Source of the DNA: Ochotona curzoniae
Lineage: Eukaryota; Chordata; Mammalia; Lagomorpha; Ochotonidae
Direction: 5' to 3'
Length of the DNA stretch: 64,000 bases
NCBI RefSeq assembly: GCF_017591425.1
Contig: NW_024464918.1
Location: 6,508,001 to 6,572,000 of the forward strand
In this document: positions 11,110-22,437 of the stretch, one piece after another
How positions within the stretch are numbered: the first letter of the stretch is position 1
Layout of the letters: each line of letters begins with the position of its first letter
Notes under the pieces: model-generated
Database searches by the model: none
Seen by the model: only the letters and a program-made list of their open reading frames with translations
What the model was told of the DNA's origin: nothing
Position numbers and translations under genes: made by a program

Positions 11110-12057
11110 AGGTTTGTGATGTTGTTGATGATGATGTCTGCTTTGGGTATTCAGACTTTTGTTCTTACATATCAATTTTAGTTTTTCCCTTTAGTTTTTG
11201 TGAAGAATTTTATTGGTATTTTGGTGGTGATTGCATTGAATCTATTAAGTTTCTGAGTAGCATGGACATTTCGGTATTCTTATATTCAAAATCTTTCCAT
11301 TTTTTGTGTATTCTCTTTAATCTCTTTCACTGGTATTTTGCATATTTCATTGTTGAGATCTTCCACGTCCTTGGTTAAATTTACTCTAGTGGTTTTTTGT
11401 TTTTGTTTCTGTTTTTGGTTTTTTTGGTGGTTATTGTGAATGGATTTCCCTTATAATTTTCTCAGCAAGTTCTTTGTTGGTATATAAAAATCCCACCAAT
11501 ATTTATTGATCTTGCATCCTGCAAGATTACTGAAATCATTTACGAGTTGTAACAGTCTTTTGGTGGAATCTAGGTTCTTCCATATATAGAACACATTCTC
11601 TGCAAAGAGGAAAGATTTTACTTCCTCCTTTCCCAATTGCATACATTTTATTTCTTGCTCAATCGCTGTAGCTAACTGGTATTCTTGAAGAGCAGTGAGT
11701 GAGGGCATCCTTGTCTGGTTCTGAACCTTAGAGGAAATGCTTTTAGCTCTTCTTCATTCAGATGTCATAGACAGCTTCTGTTTTGTTGAGGTATGGTCCT
11801 TCCATACCTATTTGTTCAGGTATCATTAATGGATGTTGAGTTTTATCAAATGTTTTTTTCTATGTTTATTGACATGACAATACGGCTTTCAATCGTCATT
11901 CTGTTGATGAGATATTGCATTGATTGATTTGAAACTGTTAAACCATTTTGGCATCATCACAAATCCTACTATGTTATGGTGAATGATCTTTTTGATGTGC
12001 TATTGGATTTGACTTGATCATATTTTGTTGGGGATTTTTGCAACTGTTTCATCATGG
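11110..12057 (-). mobile_element. LINE-1 ORF2 reverse-transcriptase region, degenerate
   Basis: Continuation of the L1 from 9,050. The minus-strand frame at 11,451-11,708 aligns to L1 ORF2: a QEIKxxQxGKEEVK-type block, then FAEN (11,595-11,606) where active elements have FADD, then a LLxLVxxFSxxAGxKIN-type block. The catalytic aspartate pair is therefore changed, and flanking frames contain stops. Confidence 0.9.
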
Positions 12058-12290
12058 ATATGCCCAGAAATCCTGGGCATGCCCAGAGCTGTCTGAGATC
12101 CGTCCCCAGCATGGTTGCTGTGGATGAAGGAAATTCTCTGACCTCGGGCTTGGACAAGCCCAGGACCCTTTCCTACCTAGCAGTGGTGGATAGGGAACAG
12201 TATGCCCAGCAGGAAGCCTGGGCTGGCACCGGGACCCCTAGCCACAGTCATGTGACTGAGGGATCCAGACACCCATGTTCATTTTTACAT
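12058..12290. other. Unclassified ~230-bp block inside the L1
   Basis: GC-richer than the L1 on both sides, with several TGCCCAG/CTGGGC words, including a perfect 14-bp palindrome CTGGGCATGCCCAG at 12,073-12,086. The L1 resumes after it at a position well upstream in ORF2, so this replaces roughly 1 kb of L1 sequence. Origin not recognised. Confidence 0.45.
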
Positions 12291-12868
12291 ATTTTTTATG
12301 ATTCTTGCACTTTTATTGTTGATTTATAGTTTTATTCTCTCATGACCAGAATAACCACGGCATGCTTTTGATTTTTTTTTTTTTTTTAGTTTGTTGAGAC
12401 TTGCTTTATCATCTAATATATGACATGTAAGGGTGTGTTCCATTTGCAAATGAAAATAATATGTATTATGTAGCTATTTGATGAAATGCTATGTAAACAT
12501 CTGTAAGGATTATTTAGTCTCTAGTATCGTTTAATTTGATGTTTTCTTGTTGATTTTTGGTTTGAATTATCTGTTCATTGATGACAATGGGGCATTGAAG
12601 CCTGGCACTGTTATTGTTTGACTTTATCTTTCCCTTTAGCCTAAACAATATTTACTTAATGAAATGGAACTGCTTAAGCAGTCGGTCCATGCACATTTAT
12701 AATCCATATCTGGTTGAATTAATCCTTTGACTATTTTAGTGACCTTATTTTTCTGTTTTTTAAATTTTATGTTCTTTTTAAAATTTTGTCTGATACAAGT
12801 ATGGCTACTTCTAATTCTTTGATTTCCATTTTCGTAGAATATCTTTTCCCATTTGTTTACTTATTATT
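12291..12868 (-). mobile_element. LINE-1 ORF2 N-terminal (endonuclease side) remnant
   Basis: Antisense L1 blocks: 'tttgttgagacttgctttat', 'gggtgtgttccatttgcaaa', 'atgacaatggggcattgaag', 'cctttgactattttagtgac', 'ttttgtctgatacaagtatggctacttct'. Same element as 9,050-12,057. Confidence 0.85.
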
Positions 12869-13191
12869 TTAAAGATTTATCTATATTTTATCAGAAACTC
12901 AGATTTACACAGAGAAAGAAAGACAGAGAAAGATCTTCCATCTGCTGATTCACTCCCTAAGTGGCCACAATGATTGCAGCTGAACTGATCCAAAGCCAGG
13001 AGCCAGGGGCTTCTTTTGGGTCTCCCACATGGGTACAGTATCCCAAGGCTTTGGGCCATCCTCTACTGGTTTCCCAGATCACAAGCAGGAAGCTGGAAGG
13101 ACGTGGAGCAGCCAGAATATGACCTGGTGCCCATATGGGATCCCAGCATGCCAGGCAAGGACTTTAACCACTAGGATACCACACTGGGCCC
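12869..13191 (-). mobile_element. CSINE
   Basis: Full-length reverse copy inserted in the L1, from 'tttatcagaaactcagattt' to the head complement 'aggataccacactgggccc'. Confidence 0.9.
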
Positions 13192-13591
13192 AATTCTTTT
13201 ACTTTCATTCAGCAATGAATTGCAGTGAGACCCTTGCCCAAGGGTCTCCTTATTTAGATACTTCTGTCTTCCTCAAGATTGGTAAAGTTCTTAGCTGTTA
13301 TATGAGTGAATTTTCCATGCCTTTAGTCCTCTCTTGTCCTTCAGAGAATGTCAGAATTCAAGTATCTGTTTATTTAATTGCGTTTCAAATATCTCTGAGA
13401 CTGTCCCCGTTCTTTTTCCTTTTAGTTTGGGACATTTCAAAAGACCCGTGTTCAAGTTCAAATGTTCAAACTTCTACAGGATCTAGTCTTTTGTTGAAAC
13501 TTTTAGTTATATTTTTTATTTAACTTAATTTTTCGTTTTCAATATTTTTTAGATTTCTTTCATTTTTTTTTTACTGGATTTCTTTTTCTCA
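13192..13591 (-). mobile_element. Probable LINE-1 5' part (inter-ORF/ORF1 side)
   Basis: T-rich antisense sequence with L1-like words ('gcgtttcaaatatctctgag', 'gatctagtcttttgttgaaac', 'ttagttatattttttattta') lying where the 5' part of the L1 should be. The 164-codon plus-strand frame crossing into it starts inside a SINE and is not a gene. Confidence 0.5.
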
Positions 13592-13903
13592 TTAAAAAAA
13601 GATTTATTTACTTTTGTTAGAAAGGCAGGTTTTACATGGAATAGAGACAGAAAGATTGTACATCTGCTGGTTCACTCGCCCAGTGGCCGCAATAGCCAGA
13701 GCTGAGCCAGTCTGAGAGAAGCCAAGAACTTCTTCTAGGTCTGCCATGTGGACACAGAGTCCCAAGCCCTTGAGTCATCCTCCACTGCTTTTTCAGGCCA
13801 TAAGCAGTGAGCTGCATGGGAAGTAAAGCAGCCAGGACATGAACTGGCAGCCCATGTGGGTGCTTGCAGATGGGAGATTAACCACTTGAGCCACTGTACT
13901 GGC
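13592..13903 (-). mobile_element. CSINE, old
   Basis: Reverse copy: 'tttagaaaggcaggttttac', 'ctgctggttcactcgccc', 'ccaagccctt', 'cagtgagctgcatgggaag', ending 'ccactgtactggcc'. Confidence 0.85.
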
Positions 13904-14094
13904 CTTCACCATTATTATTATTTTTTTTAAAACTGCCTAATGTTCTTTTCAAATTGATACTGAAATTTTAATGAAAGCAATTAGCTCCTGAATAGGCGTT
14001 TCATATTCTTGAAATTTAAAAATTTTTTAATTCCATCTTCAAAAACACACATTCTATATGCTTTTTGGTTTTGGATCTCTTTAAGATTAATTTT
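13904..14094 (-). mobile_element. LINE-1 remnant, 5'-most part of the disrupted element
   Basis: AT-rich antisense sequence with L1-like words ('aaaactgcctaatgttcttt', 'gctcctgaataggcgtttca'). It continues the L1 after the SINE. The call rests on position as much as similarity. Confidence 0.4.
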
Positions 14095-14292
14095 ATAATG
14101 CTTATTTTTCATTAGACTATTTTATATGTATACAGACTCCCCCTTCCCCTCCTATTTCTCCCTCTTCTCCCCTCCCCGTTGTCCCATTATTTGTGATAAT
14201 ATATTCCTTCAGCTGCAGTTGTGACCCCAGCATTCTGTTCTTCACGTGGCATGACATTGAATGCATAAGCGATGGTAGATGATCTAGTATTT
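14095..14292 (-). mobile_element. Lagomorph LINE-1 3' end (polypyrimidine complement)
   Basis: Pyrimidine-rich 'ctcccccttcccctcctatt' tract followed by 'gtcccattatttgtgataatatattcc'. This is the complement of the G-rich 3' UTR typical of L1. Similar segments occur at 22,929 and 40,837. It probably starts the L1 continuing at 15,590. Confidence 0.6.
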
Positions 14293-14590
14293 TTAAAATC
14301 TATTTTTATTGGACAGTCAGGTATACAGAGAGGAGAGACAGAAAGAAATATCTTCTGTGTGATGATTCACTACCCAGCAGCCACAATGGCCACAGCTGAG
14401 CTGATCTGAAACCAGCAGCCAGGAGCTTCTTCCGGGTCTCCCTTGCAGGTTCAGGGTCCCAATGCTTTGGCCCATCCTTGAGTGCTTTCCCAGGCCACAA
14501 ACAGGGAGCTTGTTAGGAAGCAGGGCCACCAGGATTAGAACCAGCACTCATATGGGATCCTGGCGCGTTCAGAGTGAGGACTTCAGCTGC
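14293..14590 (-). mobile_element. CSINE
   Basis: Reverse copy from 'tatttttattggacagtcag' to 'gggatcctggcgcgttcag'. It adjoins another reverse copy directly downstream. Confidence 0.9.
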
Positions 14591-14854
14591 TAGACAGACA
14601 GAGGGATCTTTCATCCACTGGTTCATTCCCCCAATGGCCGCAATGGCCAGAGTTAAGCCAATCCAAACCCAGGGCTGGGAGCATCCTCCAGCTCTCCCAT
14701 GTGGGTGCAGGGACCCAAGGACTTGAGCCATTCTCCACTGCTTTTCCAGCCCACAAACAGGGAGCTGGTTTAGAAGTGGGGCTAGAATTGGCACCCATAT
14801 GGAATGCTGGTGCTGCTAGGCAAAGTATTAGCCTCTTGAGTCACTGTGCTGGCC
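14591..14854 (-). mobile_element. CSINE without A-rich tail
   Basis: Reverse copy that begins in the GA/'gggatctttcatccactggt' segment, so the 3' end of the SINE is missing at the junction with 14,293-14,590. It ends 'gagtcactgtgctggccc'. Confidence 0.88.
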
Positions 14855-15589
14855 CAGTCTGTATTACTTTTACTGAGTGGATTTTGTGGTAAGACATTTT
14901 CCTGGAGGTATATATTTGGATGTCAGTTTGGTAGGCTATTTTGGATTTTGTTCCAATAGGATGCTGGTGTGTTGTTCCTCAGGATGTTCTTTTGCTTTTA
15001 TCGGTGACAGTGACTGTGTGGGCCATTGCTCAGTCTCAACAGGGATGCAGGGGGCTCTGTGGTGTCCTGTGCGATAGAACTCGAAGGGGAACCAGACTCA
15101 GCTGGTTCGATGAGAATTCAAGTCCCGTGAAGGGTTCACTTGGATTCCTGAGAGGGCAGGAAGTATCGTTGGGGTTATAGTAATACAAATCCAAAAATTA
15201 AAAAAGAAAATCTAGGAGGTACCCAGGGATCCCCACAATGCCATTCCTGGGTTTCTAAGCAATGTGATAGCACCCACCTGTCAAGTATTCCCTTAAGCTG
15301 GCAATTACCTTGTCCATGCTGTGCCTCCTGGGCTTGGGGAAGGAAGGAGTTGAACACAACAGTACTAGAATGTTAGGTCACAGGCTTAGCCCACAGCTCA
15401 CTAAGACCAATGCAGTTATAGGGGATAGCCAAGGCCCACTTTGTGCAAGGCTGGCTGTTGCTGAGATAGGATTGCAGCTTGAAAATGCTGCAGCCGACCA
15501 TGGGCAATGCAAACTGGGTTCTAATTCCAGTTTTCTGGAACCACAGATGTCTGCTTGGTACTAGGGCAGCCTCAGAGTTATACTGTGTG
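14855..15589 (-). mobile_element. Possible LINE-1 3' UTR/ORF2 end, unclassified
   Basis: I recognise no family. The segment lies between an L1 3'-end fragment (14,095) and L1 ORF2 (15,590) in the same orientation, so it may be the 3' UTR and ORF2 C-terminus of that element. No intact coding frame. Confidence 0.35.
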
Positions 15590-17270
15590 TATTGCAGTGT
15601 TCCGTTTTTTTCTCCAATAATTTGGTGATGTTAGATTGTAGATTTAGATCCTTGATCTTGTTTAGAGTTGTTTTTGCAAAAGGCATAGGGAAGGGGTCTT
15701 GTTTCTCACTTCTCCACACTAGCACCATTCATTGAAAAGACTGTCTTTTTTCTTTGGATTGATTTTGGTTTGCTTGTCAAAATTAGTTGCAGAATTGTGG
15801 GTTCACCGTTTAGCTTTCTACTCTGTTCCATTGATCTTCATGTCTGTTTTTGAGCCAATACCAGATTATTTTGATTACAACTGCCCTTAGTGCACTTTGA
15901 AGTCTGCTGCTGGGATGCCAAATTTGTTTTTGTTGTTTGAGATTGCTTTATCTAGTTGGGATCTCTTGTGCTTTCATATGAATAGTAGCATCAATATTTC
16001 TAGATCTGAGAAGAGTGCCATACATTTTTGGTTGGGATTGCATTGAACCTGTAAATTGCTTTCAGTAATATGGACATTTTGATAATACTCTATTGTGAGC
16101 ATGGTTTTCCCATGTTTAGTGTCTTCTTCCATTTCTTCCCTTCCCTCATGTCCTAGTTAAATATATCCCATGATATTTAATTTATTTGTGGCTATTGTGA
16201 TTGGAACTAACCTTATAAGTTTTTTTTTTCTCAGCCATAGAATTGTTTGTATATACAGAGGCCATTGAGTTTTCTGTGTTGATTTTATAACCAGAAATAT
16301 TTCTGAACTCTCTTATGAGTTCCAGCAATTTCATAATAGAGTCTTTTGGGTCCCCTATATGTAGGATCATGTCATCTGCAAACAGGGAGCACTTGACTTG
16401 CTTCTTTCCAATTTATAGCCCTTTGGTTTCTTTTTCTTGCCTAATGGCTCTGGCTAGAACTCCCATGAGAATATTGCAGAGCAGTGGTAAGAGTGGGCAT
16501 TGGGTTTGGTTCAGTAGAAATGCCTTCAACCTTTCCCCATTCAATATGATACTGGCATTGGGTTTTTCATTTATTGCCTTGATTGTGTTGAGGAATGACC
16601 CTTCTATTTCCATATTCCTTAAGGTTGTCAGTTGTGAAAGGATGTTGTCCTTTATCAGATTCTTTTTCTGCCAGTATTGAGATAATCATGTTTTTTTAAT
16701 CATCATTTTATTGATGTAGTCTAACTTGTTTATTGATTTGTGTGTATTGAACCTTCCCTGCACATCAGGGATGTATCGCATTTGGTACGGGTGAATGATC
16801 TCTTTTGCTGTGTTGTTTTTGATTAGCTAGTATTTTCTTGGGACTTTTTGCATTGGAGTTCATCAGGGATGTGGGTCTATAGATCTTTCTTTGTTGTATC
16901 TTTTTCTGTTGGAATTAATGTGATGCCTGCCTCATAGAAGGAAGGGATTTTTTGTGAGGATTCCCTCCCTTTCGGTTGTTTTGAATAGTTTGAGAATTGG
17001 AATTAGTTCTTGAAAACTTTGGTAGAATTCTACAGGGAAGCCATCTGATCCTGGCATTTTTCTTATTGGGAGAACCTTTATTATAGATTCAGTCTCCATC
17101 TTAGTTATTGATCTGTTTAAATTTGCTATGCTATCATGACACAGGAAGTTCTGTGTGTCCAGAAATGTATGCATTTCTTCTATATTTTTGTATTTGTTGG
17201 CATACAGTAATACTTCCCAATGACTCTTTGTATATCTGAGGTATCTGTTATATTTCAGTTTTCACATTTT
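15590..17270 (-). mobile_element. LINE-1 ORF2 fragment with reverse-transcriptase blocks
   Basis: Antisense ORF2 in order. Minus-strand frames at 16,932-17,174 (LNRSITKxExESIIK and PGSDGFPVEFYQ blocks), 16,413-16,613 (IEGSFLNTIKAINEKP, LNGERLKAF and LARAIRQEKE blocks) and 16,182-16,370 (LLELIREFxNISGYKIN block) align to L1 reverse transcriptase. FADD is encoded at 16,371-16,382. Several stops and frameshifts make it inactive, but it is less decayed than the L1 at 9,050. Confidence 0.95.
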
Positions 17271-17584
17271 TAATTATTTTTTTTATTGGAAAGGCACATT
17301 TACAGAAGAGAAGGAGAGAAAAAGATCATCCATGCGCTAGTTTACTCCCCAAATGGCCATAATGGCCAGAACTGAGGTGATCCAAAGCAGGGAGCCAGCA
17401 ACTTATTCTGGGTCTTCCACATGGATATAGGGTCCCAAGACTTTGGGTTGTCCTCGACTGCTTTCCCAGTCCACAAGCAGAGGGCTGGATGGGAAGTGGA
17501 GCAGTTGGAACACGAATTAGTGCCCATATGGGATCTAAGCACTTGCGAGGAGGAGGATTAGCTAATTGAGCCATTGTGCCTGGC
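17271..17584 (-). mobile_element. CSINE
   Basis: Reverse copy from 'tttttattggaaaggcacat' to 'attgagccattgtgcctggcc', inserted at the 5' edge of the L1 fragment. Confidence 0.92.
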
Positions 17585-17641
17585 CCTCACTTTTCATCTT
17601 TAATGTTAGTGGTTTGTTCTTTTCTCCCTTATTTTTCATTA

Positions 17642-17862
17642 GTTGGGCTGAAGCTGTGCCGATCTGAAGCCAGGAGCCTCTTCCGGGTCTCCCACACAGG
17701 TGCAGGGTCCCAAAGCTTTGGGCCGTCCTCAACTGCCTTCCCAGGCCACAAGCAGGGAGCTGGATGGGAAGTGGAGCTGCCGGGATTAGAACCGGCGCCC
17801 ATATGGGATCTTGGCGTGTTCAAGACGAGGCTTTAGCCACTAGGCCACACCACCGGGCCCAG
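17642..17862 (-). mobile_element. CSINE, 3' part missing, relatively young
   Basis: Reverse copy starting in 'gctgaagctgtgccgatctg' and running to 'ccacaccaccgggcccag' with CpGs retained ('ggcgcccatatgggatcttgg'). The tail and the 'ggggagtgaa' block are absent. Confidence 0.9.
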
Positions 17863-18043
17863 AAATAAATCTTTTTTAAAATACTTTAAGTACATACATC
17901 TTGCAGGAAAAACTACTACTTTTAAACTATGTCAAAGTTAGAGATTGTATGGGAATATACACAAAAAACAAATTGAAAAGGGCGGCTTGCAATATTTAAA
18001 ATAGAAAAGAGATTATTATCTAAAATTTTCCAAAACTCCTTCA

Positions 18044-18046
<3 letters not shown>

Positions 18047-18137
<91 letters not shown>
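18047..18137. repeat. Compound (TC)n(AC)n microsatellite
   Basis: About 35 TC dinucleotides (one interruption near 18,102) run straight into about 11 AC dinucleotides. Length polymorphism is likely. The translated 'RERERE' frame across it has no meaning. Confidence 0.97.
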
Positions 18138-18239
18138 ACAGAAAGCTAATAGGAAAATGAGTGACACACATAGGCAGTTTCTGAAAGGTAAGCTGAGTGG
18201 CTAAGAAGCAAAAATAAATGAATAAATGCCTGCGTTTTG

Positions 18240-18470
18240 CTAGAAAAAAAAATAGAACAAAACCATCGCTGGATACCCATCAGATCAGCAAAAGTAAACA
18301 ACTGAGATAATACCAGCGTCGGCAAGGATATGAGGAAACACCAAGCATCATTTTTACAGCCAATGGTAAAGAAAAGCAGTACAGCTCAACTGGAAAGCAG
18401 TCAGGCAGAATTTCTGTATTTCATCAAGGTACACATTTCCAATATCCCACGACCTGGGAGGCTCATGACC
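18240..18470 (+). mobile_element. Ancient LINE-1 ORF2 C-terminal fragment
   Basis: Plus-strand L1 words: 'acccatcagatcagcaaaag', 'ctgagataataccagcgtcggcaaggatatgaggaaacacc', then a degraded 'aaagcagtcaggcagaattt'. Opposite orientation to the other large L1 pieces. Confidence 0.7.
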
Positions 18471-19418
18471 TGCAGGTAATCCCAGTTTCATTCATGTGGA
18501 CGCCTTCCGGTTCTTATGACCTAAGGCAAACTCCTCACCTGCCCCAACACCCATGCCCTTTCTCCTACTGAAGTCTGCAATGGATTAGTGCTATCACCAG
18601 GCATTTAGTCACCTGATGAGGTAACTTGAGGGTTGCTTGGGCACCGGCTCATGCCCTTTCCACGGGTGTCAGTCGGTTGTCCCGCCAGATGAGCTCAGCT
18701 CTAATGTGTGCCTCCATCTCACCAGTTTATTTAGCCGATACCCGCATCCCACATACAATGCAGGACCCAATTACTCCTCTTTTAAATGACCCCAATAGCC
18801 TCCATCCTGCACCCTCCCTTTCTGTCTCCTACTAACACTATTTTGGCTGTCAGAATGATTATTTTGAAATCGTAATGGGAACCGTGTAACCCCCGTGCTC
18901 CACAATCTTTCAGCAGCTCACCAACATTCAAGTTCATTAAGCTAGGCACGATGTCTTCAGCCCTGGGCCTTAAATCTGCCCTGAGCTCTCCTTCATACAA
19001 CCTTTGCCCGTGGAATACTAACCTGTGGCAAAGGCCTTGGCATTGGCCAGTTAGCAGAAAATTCAATATCTAAATAATTAATCACAGTGGATTATGGTAA
19101 CATTTACCTCCAGCAACTTTATAACCTTGGTTTTTGCATCACTGCAATATAAATCATGTGAGTAATGCAAAGAACTCTTGAATACCTTCATCCAGATTCA
19201 CCAAATGTTTCCACTTAGATCATTTGCTTCGTTTTTAAAACTCAATTATATTTTATATTCCTTTTCTCGAGTCCTTGGAAATATGTTGGAAACATCGTGC
19301 TCCTTTAGGCCTACAGATTTCATGTTGCGCTTCCCAAGAGTAAGGACATTCATAGACACATCATGTACAATTACCAAAATTAGGACATTCATCATTGAGA
19401 TGATAGTTATGATCTAAT
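18471..19418. other. Unique DNA with an L2-like segment
   Basis: 18,840-19,060 has the feel of an old L2 3' region ('gtgctccacaatctttcagc', 'cctgggccttaaatctgccc', 'caacctttgcccgtggaata'). The rest is unclassified. No gene seen. Confidence 0.4.
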
Positions 19419-19433
19419 CCATAGCCCATCTTC

Positions 19434-19762
19434 TTTTTTTTTTTTAAGATTTATTTTTATTATTTTTTTATTGGAAAGGCGGATATACAGAGAGGAGAGA
19501 CAGAGAAGAAGATCTTCCATCCGATGATTCACTCCCCAAGTGAGCACAACGGCCGATACTATGCCGATCTGAAGCCAGGAGCCTCTTCTGGGTCTCCCAC
19601 GCGGGTGCAGGGTCCCAAAGCTTTGGGCTGTCCTCGACTGCTTTCCCGGGCCACAGGCAGGGAGCTGGAAGGGAAGCGGGGCTGCCGGGATAGAACTGGC
19701 GCCCGTATGGGATCCCGGGCGTGCAAGGTGAGGACCTTAACCACTGTGCCACCGTGCCGGGC
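19434..19762 (-). mobile_element. Young CSINE with perfect target-site duplication
   Basis: Full-length reverse copy of the youngest subfamily with a (TTTTTATTA)-type tail complement. CCATAGCCCATCTTC at 19,419-19,433 recurs at 19,763-19,777, giving a perfect 15-bp duplication. Confidence 0.97.
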
Positions 19763-19834
19763 CCATAGCCCATCTTCAAATTTAATGTCACCCCCCCAAA
19801 AATCACTTAATTGTACTGAAAAATGTTCTGTTAA

Positions 19835-20096
19835 AAAAACAATGGCTTTATGCACTCGAAGGCCAAATGACACAAAGAAAGAGATTTTCCATCTACCCCA
19901 AGTTGGCCACAATGGTTGTGGAGTGGACCAAAGCTAGGAGTCAGGAACTACATGCAGATCCCCCTTTGGCTACAAAGGACCCAAGCATTTTGGTCATCTT
20001 CTGCTGCTTTCACGGGCAGCAACGCAGCCAGAGCTTGAATTCGTACTCTGCTAATATGGGATGCCAGTGTTGTGGGCAGAAGCTTAACCCACTCCC
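19835..20096 (-). mobile_element. CSINE, old
   Basis: Diverged reverse copy: 'agagattttccatctacccc', 'gttggccacaatggttgtgg', 'acccaagcattttggtcatc', 'atatgggatgccagtgttg', 'gcttaacccac'. Confidence 0.75.
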
Positions 20097-20546
20097 CCAA
20101 AATACCTCAAATTGCTCTTTACAAGTGTATGGGATTACACACTCCGTCTACTTGCAGTGTCTCTTTAGTCTCCATTAACCAGCTGCTCATTGCCCTTGAT
20201 GCTGAGCTTTTGAATTCTGTAAAGCAGTTATTTTATAGCAGGTCCTTGAGTTTATCTCACGTGACTTCTGAGTGGCTTTGCTGTTTGGATAGAAACACCA
20301 GGGAAGACACAACGGTGTGCTTCTAAACGCATCCCATCAAGAAACACGCCACATCGGTTTGACTCACTATTGGCAATGTCAATGTCAGTCACACACCTAA
20401 GGTGCTATATGCCAGATGTTTTTTACATAACCACATAGATGTATGTTCATCACTTATCTTTTAATTGGAAGTCAGGTCTACAGCCATGAGTATGGATCTG
20501 AGAACGGAATCTCTAAATTATTTCTGACATTCTATTGTTAAATATT
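20097..20546. other. Unique AT-rich DNA
   Basis: Nothing recognised: no gene, repeat or strong motif. Confidence 0.4.
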
Positions 20547-20867
20547 GTTAAATATTCTATTTTTATTGGAAAATAAGAAATACAGAGAGGAGGAAAGAGA
20601 GGAAGATCTCCCGTCTGTTGATTCACTCTCCAAGTGGCTGCAATGGTCAGAGCTGAGCCAGTTTGAAGCCAGGAGCCAGGAACCTCTCCCAGGTCTCCCA
20701 TGCAGGTGCAGGGTCCCAAGGTTTTGGGCAGTCCTCCACTGCCTTCCCAGGCCACAAGCAGGGAGCTAGATGGGAAGTGGAGCTGCCAGGACTGTAACTG
20801 GTGGCCATGTGGGATCCCGGCATGTGCAAGGTGGAGACTTTAGCCACCAGGATACTGTGTCAGGCCC
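20547..20867 (-). mobile_element. CSINE
   Basis: Full-length reverse copy from 'tatttttattggaaaataag' to 'aggatactgtgtcaggccc'. Confidence 0.93.
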
Positions 20868-21325
20868 TTTAATTCCTTTTAAGAGTAAGAACTTAAAACA
20901 ACTGAGTGCTACATTATTCTAGAACTTTTATTTACTCAGCCTTTAATGTAAAACTATTTGCTTTTATTTTTCCCCCCAAAAATTCAGCTTTTTCATGTAA
21001 ATGATTCATGTTCATCAGTAAACATAATTTTATATTGACATAAAATTACTATAACAAAAGTAATTAATATTATCAGGTTTCAAGACAAACTGGATTATTT
21101 GTTTTTAGGAAGCATACAACTCAATAAGAACATAGCTGTGAGTTCTACTGCCATCAACATTTAGGATTCTCAGGACACTATGAAACATTTTTTTTTTTTA
21201 AGAGAAAGGAAGCTGTATGTCAATGTAGCAAGACAATTAACTAGAGGTCAGCTGACAGCTTTTGCTGTGAATTGAATGCCCTACATTGAAATACATGAGA
21301 TTTTAAAATGAAAACTATCTCCTTA
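20868..21325. other. Unique AT-rich DNA
   Basis: AT-rich with a T run at 21,188-21,199. Nothing recognised. Confidence 0.4.
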
Positions 21326-21490
21326 GAGGCCAGCATGGTGGCATTGCAGGCTTATTCTCAGCCTGCAGAGTTAGCATTCTGTATGGGTGCTGGTTCATGT
21401 CCCTGCTGCTCCACTTTCAACCCAGTTCCTTGCTGATGATCTGGGAAAGCAACAGGGCCCGGGTCCTTGGGCCCTTGTACTCACCTGGAC
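21326..21490 (+). mobile_element. CSINE, 3' truncated, old
   Basis: Plus-strand head: 'gaggccagcatggtggcatt', 'gtatgggtgctggttcatgtcc', 'gctgatgatctgggaaagcaac', ending around 'tccttgggcccttgtactca'. The tail half is missing. Confidence 0.75.
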
Positions 21491-22131
21491 CATGAATTCC
21501 CAGGGAGCTGCAGAGAAAACAAGCAAGAGGTCGTCTGTAATTCTCTTGAGCGTCTCATCCATATAGGAACCTGGTACTCTAGCCAGTTGTCCCCTGCATC
21601 CATTTCCTGTTTTAGCTCGAGAAGTTCACAACAGGGTCACCACTCTCGTGCTATTCCTGTTATAGCTGTCACGGGACGAGAAGCTGTGTCAATCAGCAGG
21701 ATTGCTGTGAAGGTCTGGGGGCAAGCATCTTGTTCGGTGGCCATGCCTGTTCATGCACTTGGCTTCTTTTAACCACAGACAAGAGAAGTTTCTACATTTT
21801 TGGCCCCTTCTCATTCAGCATAGTTTGGCTCTACGAGAGCTTATCTTCCATGCTGTTATGGGCTTCTGTGAGTTAACAGGATGGAAAATTTCTCAAATTG
21901 TCTTTGCAACCTCTCTCTGCCTGAATGTCGACATCATCAGTGCAAATTATGGAAGTATTGGAAAATACACAGTATGATTCTCCCAAGTGTCCAGAGGGGA
22001 AAAAAAAATATTTTTCTTCATGTTTTTCCTTCTCAACTTTGAGACATTATCATTGTAGGCATAACTTTATACCTCCTTTATTAACCTAAAGAAATCAGTA
22101 TTTTTCTACTTACTCAAAACTAATTCTTGAT
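21491..22131. other. Unique DNA
   Basis: No gene or repeat recognised. The 101- and 74-codon plus-strand frames here have no family signature and no consistent splice context. Confidence 0.4.
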
Positions 22132-22437
22132 GTTGGGAGGTAGTGTGGTGGTACAGTGTGTTAAGCCGTCACTTGGGATATCCACCTCCCATGTGGAAGT
22201 GCTGGTTGGTTTCCCTGATTCTCTGTTTCAGCCCCAGGTCCCTGCTAATGTGCTTGGGACATGGAACAAAGGATGGCTTAAGCACTTGACGTTCCCGACA
22301 CCCATGCAAGAGCCTTGGCTGGAGTCCCTACTTCCTGGCTTTGGCACATGTTAGAGAAGTAAGCCAACAGGTGGTTTACAATCTATTTATCCATCTATCG
22401 TTCTAGCTTTCAGGCAAATACAAATAAATCTTTCAGA
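22132..22437 (+). mobile_element. CSINE, old
   Basis: Plus-strand copy: 'gtgtggtggtacagtgtgtt', 'cctcccatgtggaagtgctgg', 'ggtccctgctaatgtgcttggg', ending 'caaatacaaataaatctttc'. Confidence 0.8.

Noticed and set aside
13029..13523. 164-codon plus-strand frame
   Set aside because: It begins inside a reverse CSINE and runs into antisense L1.
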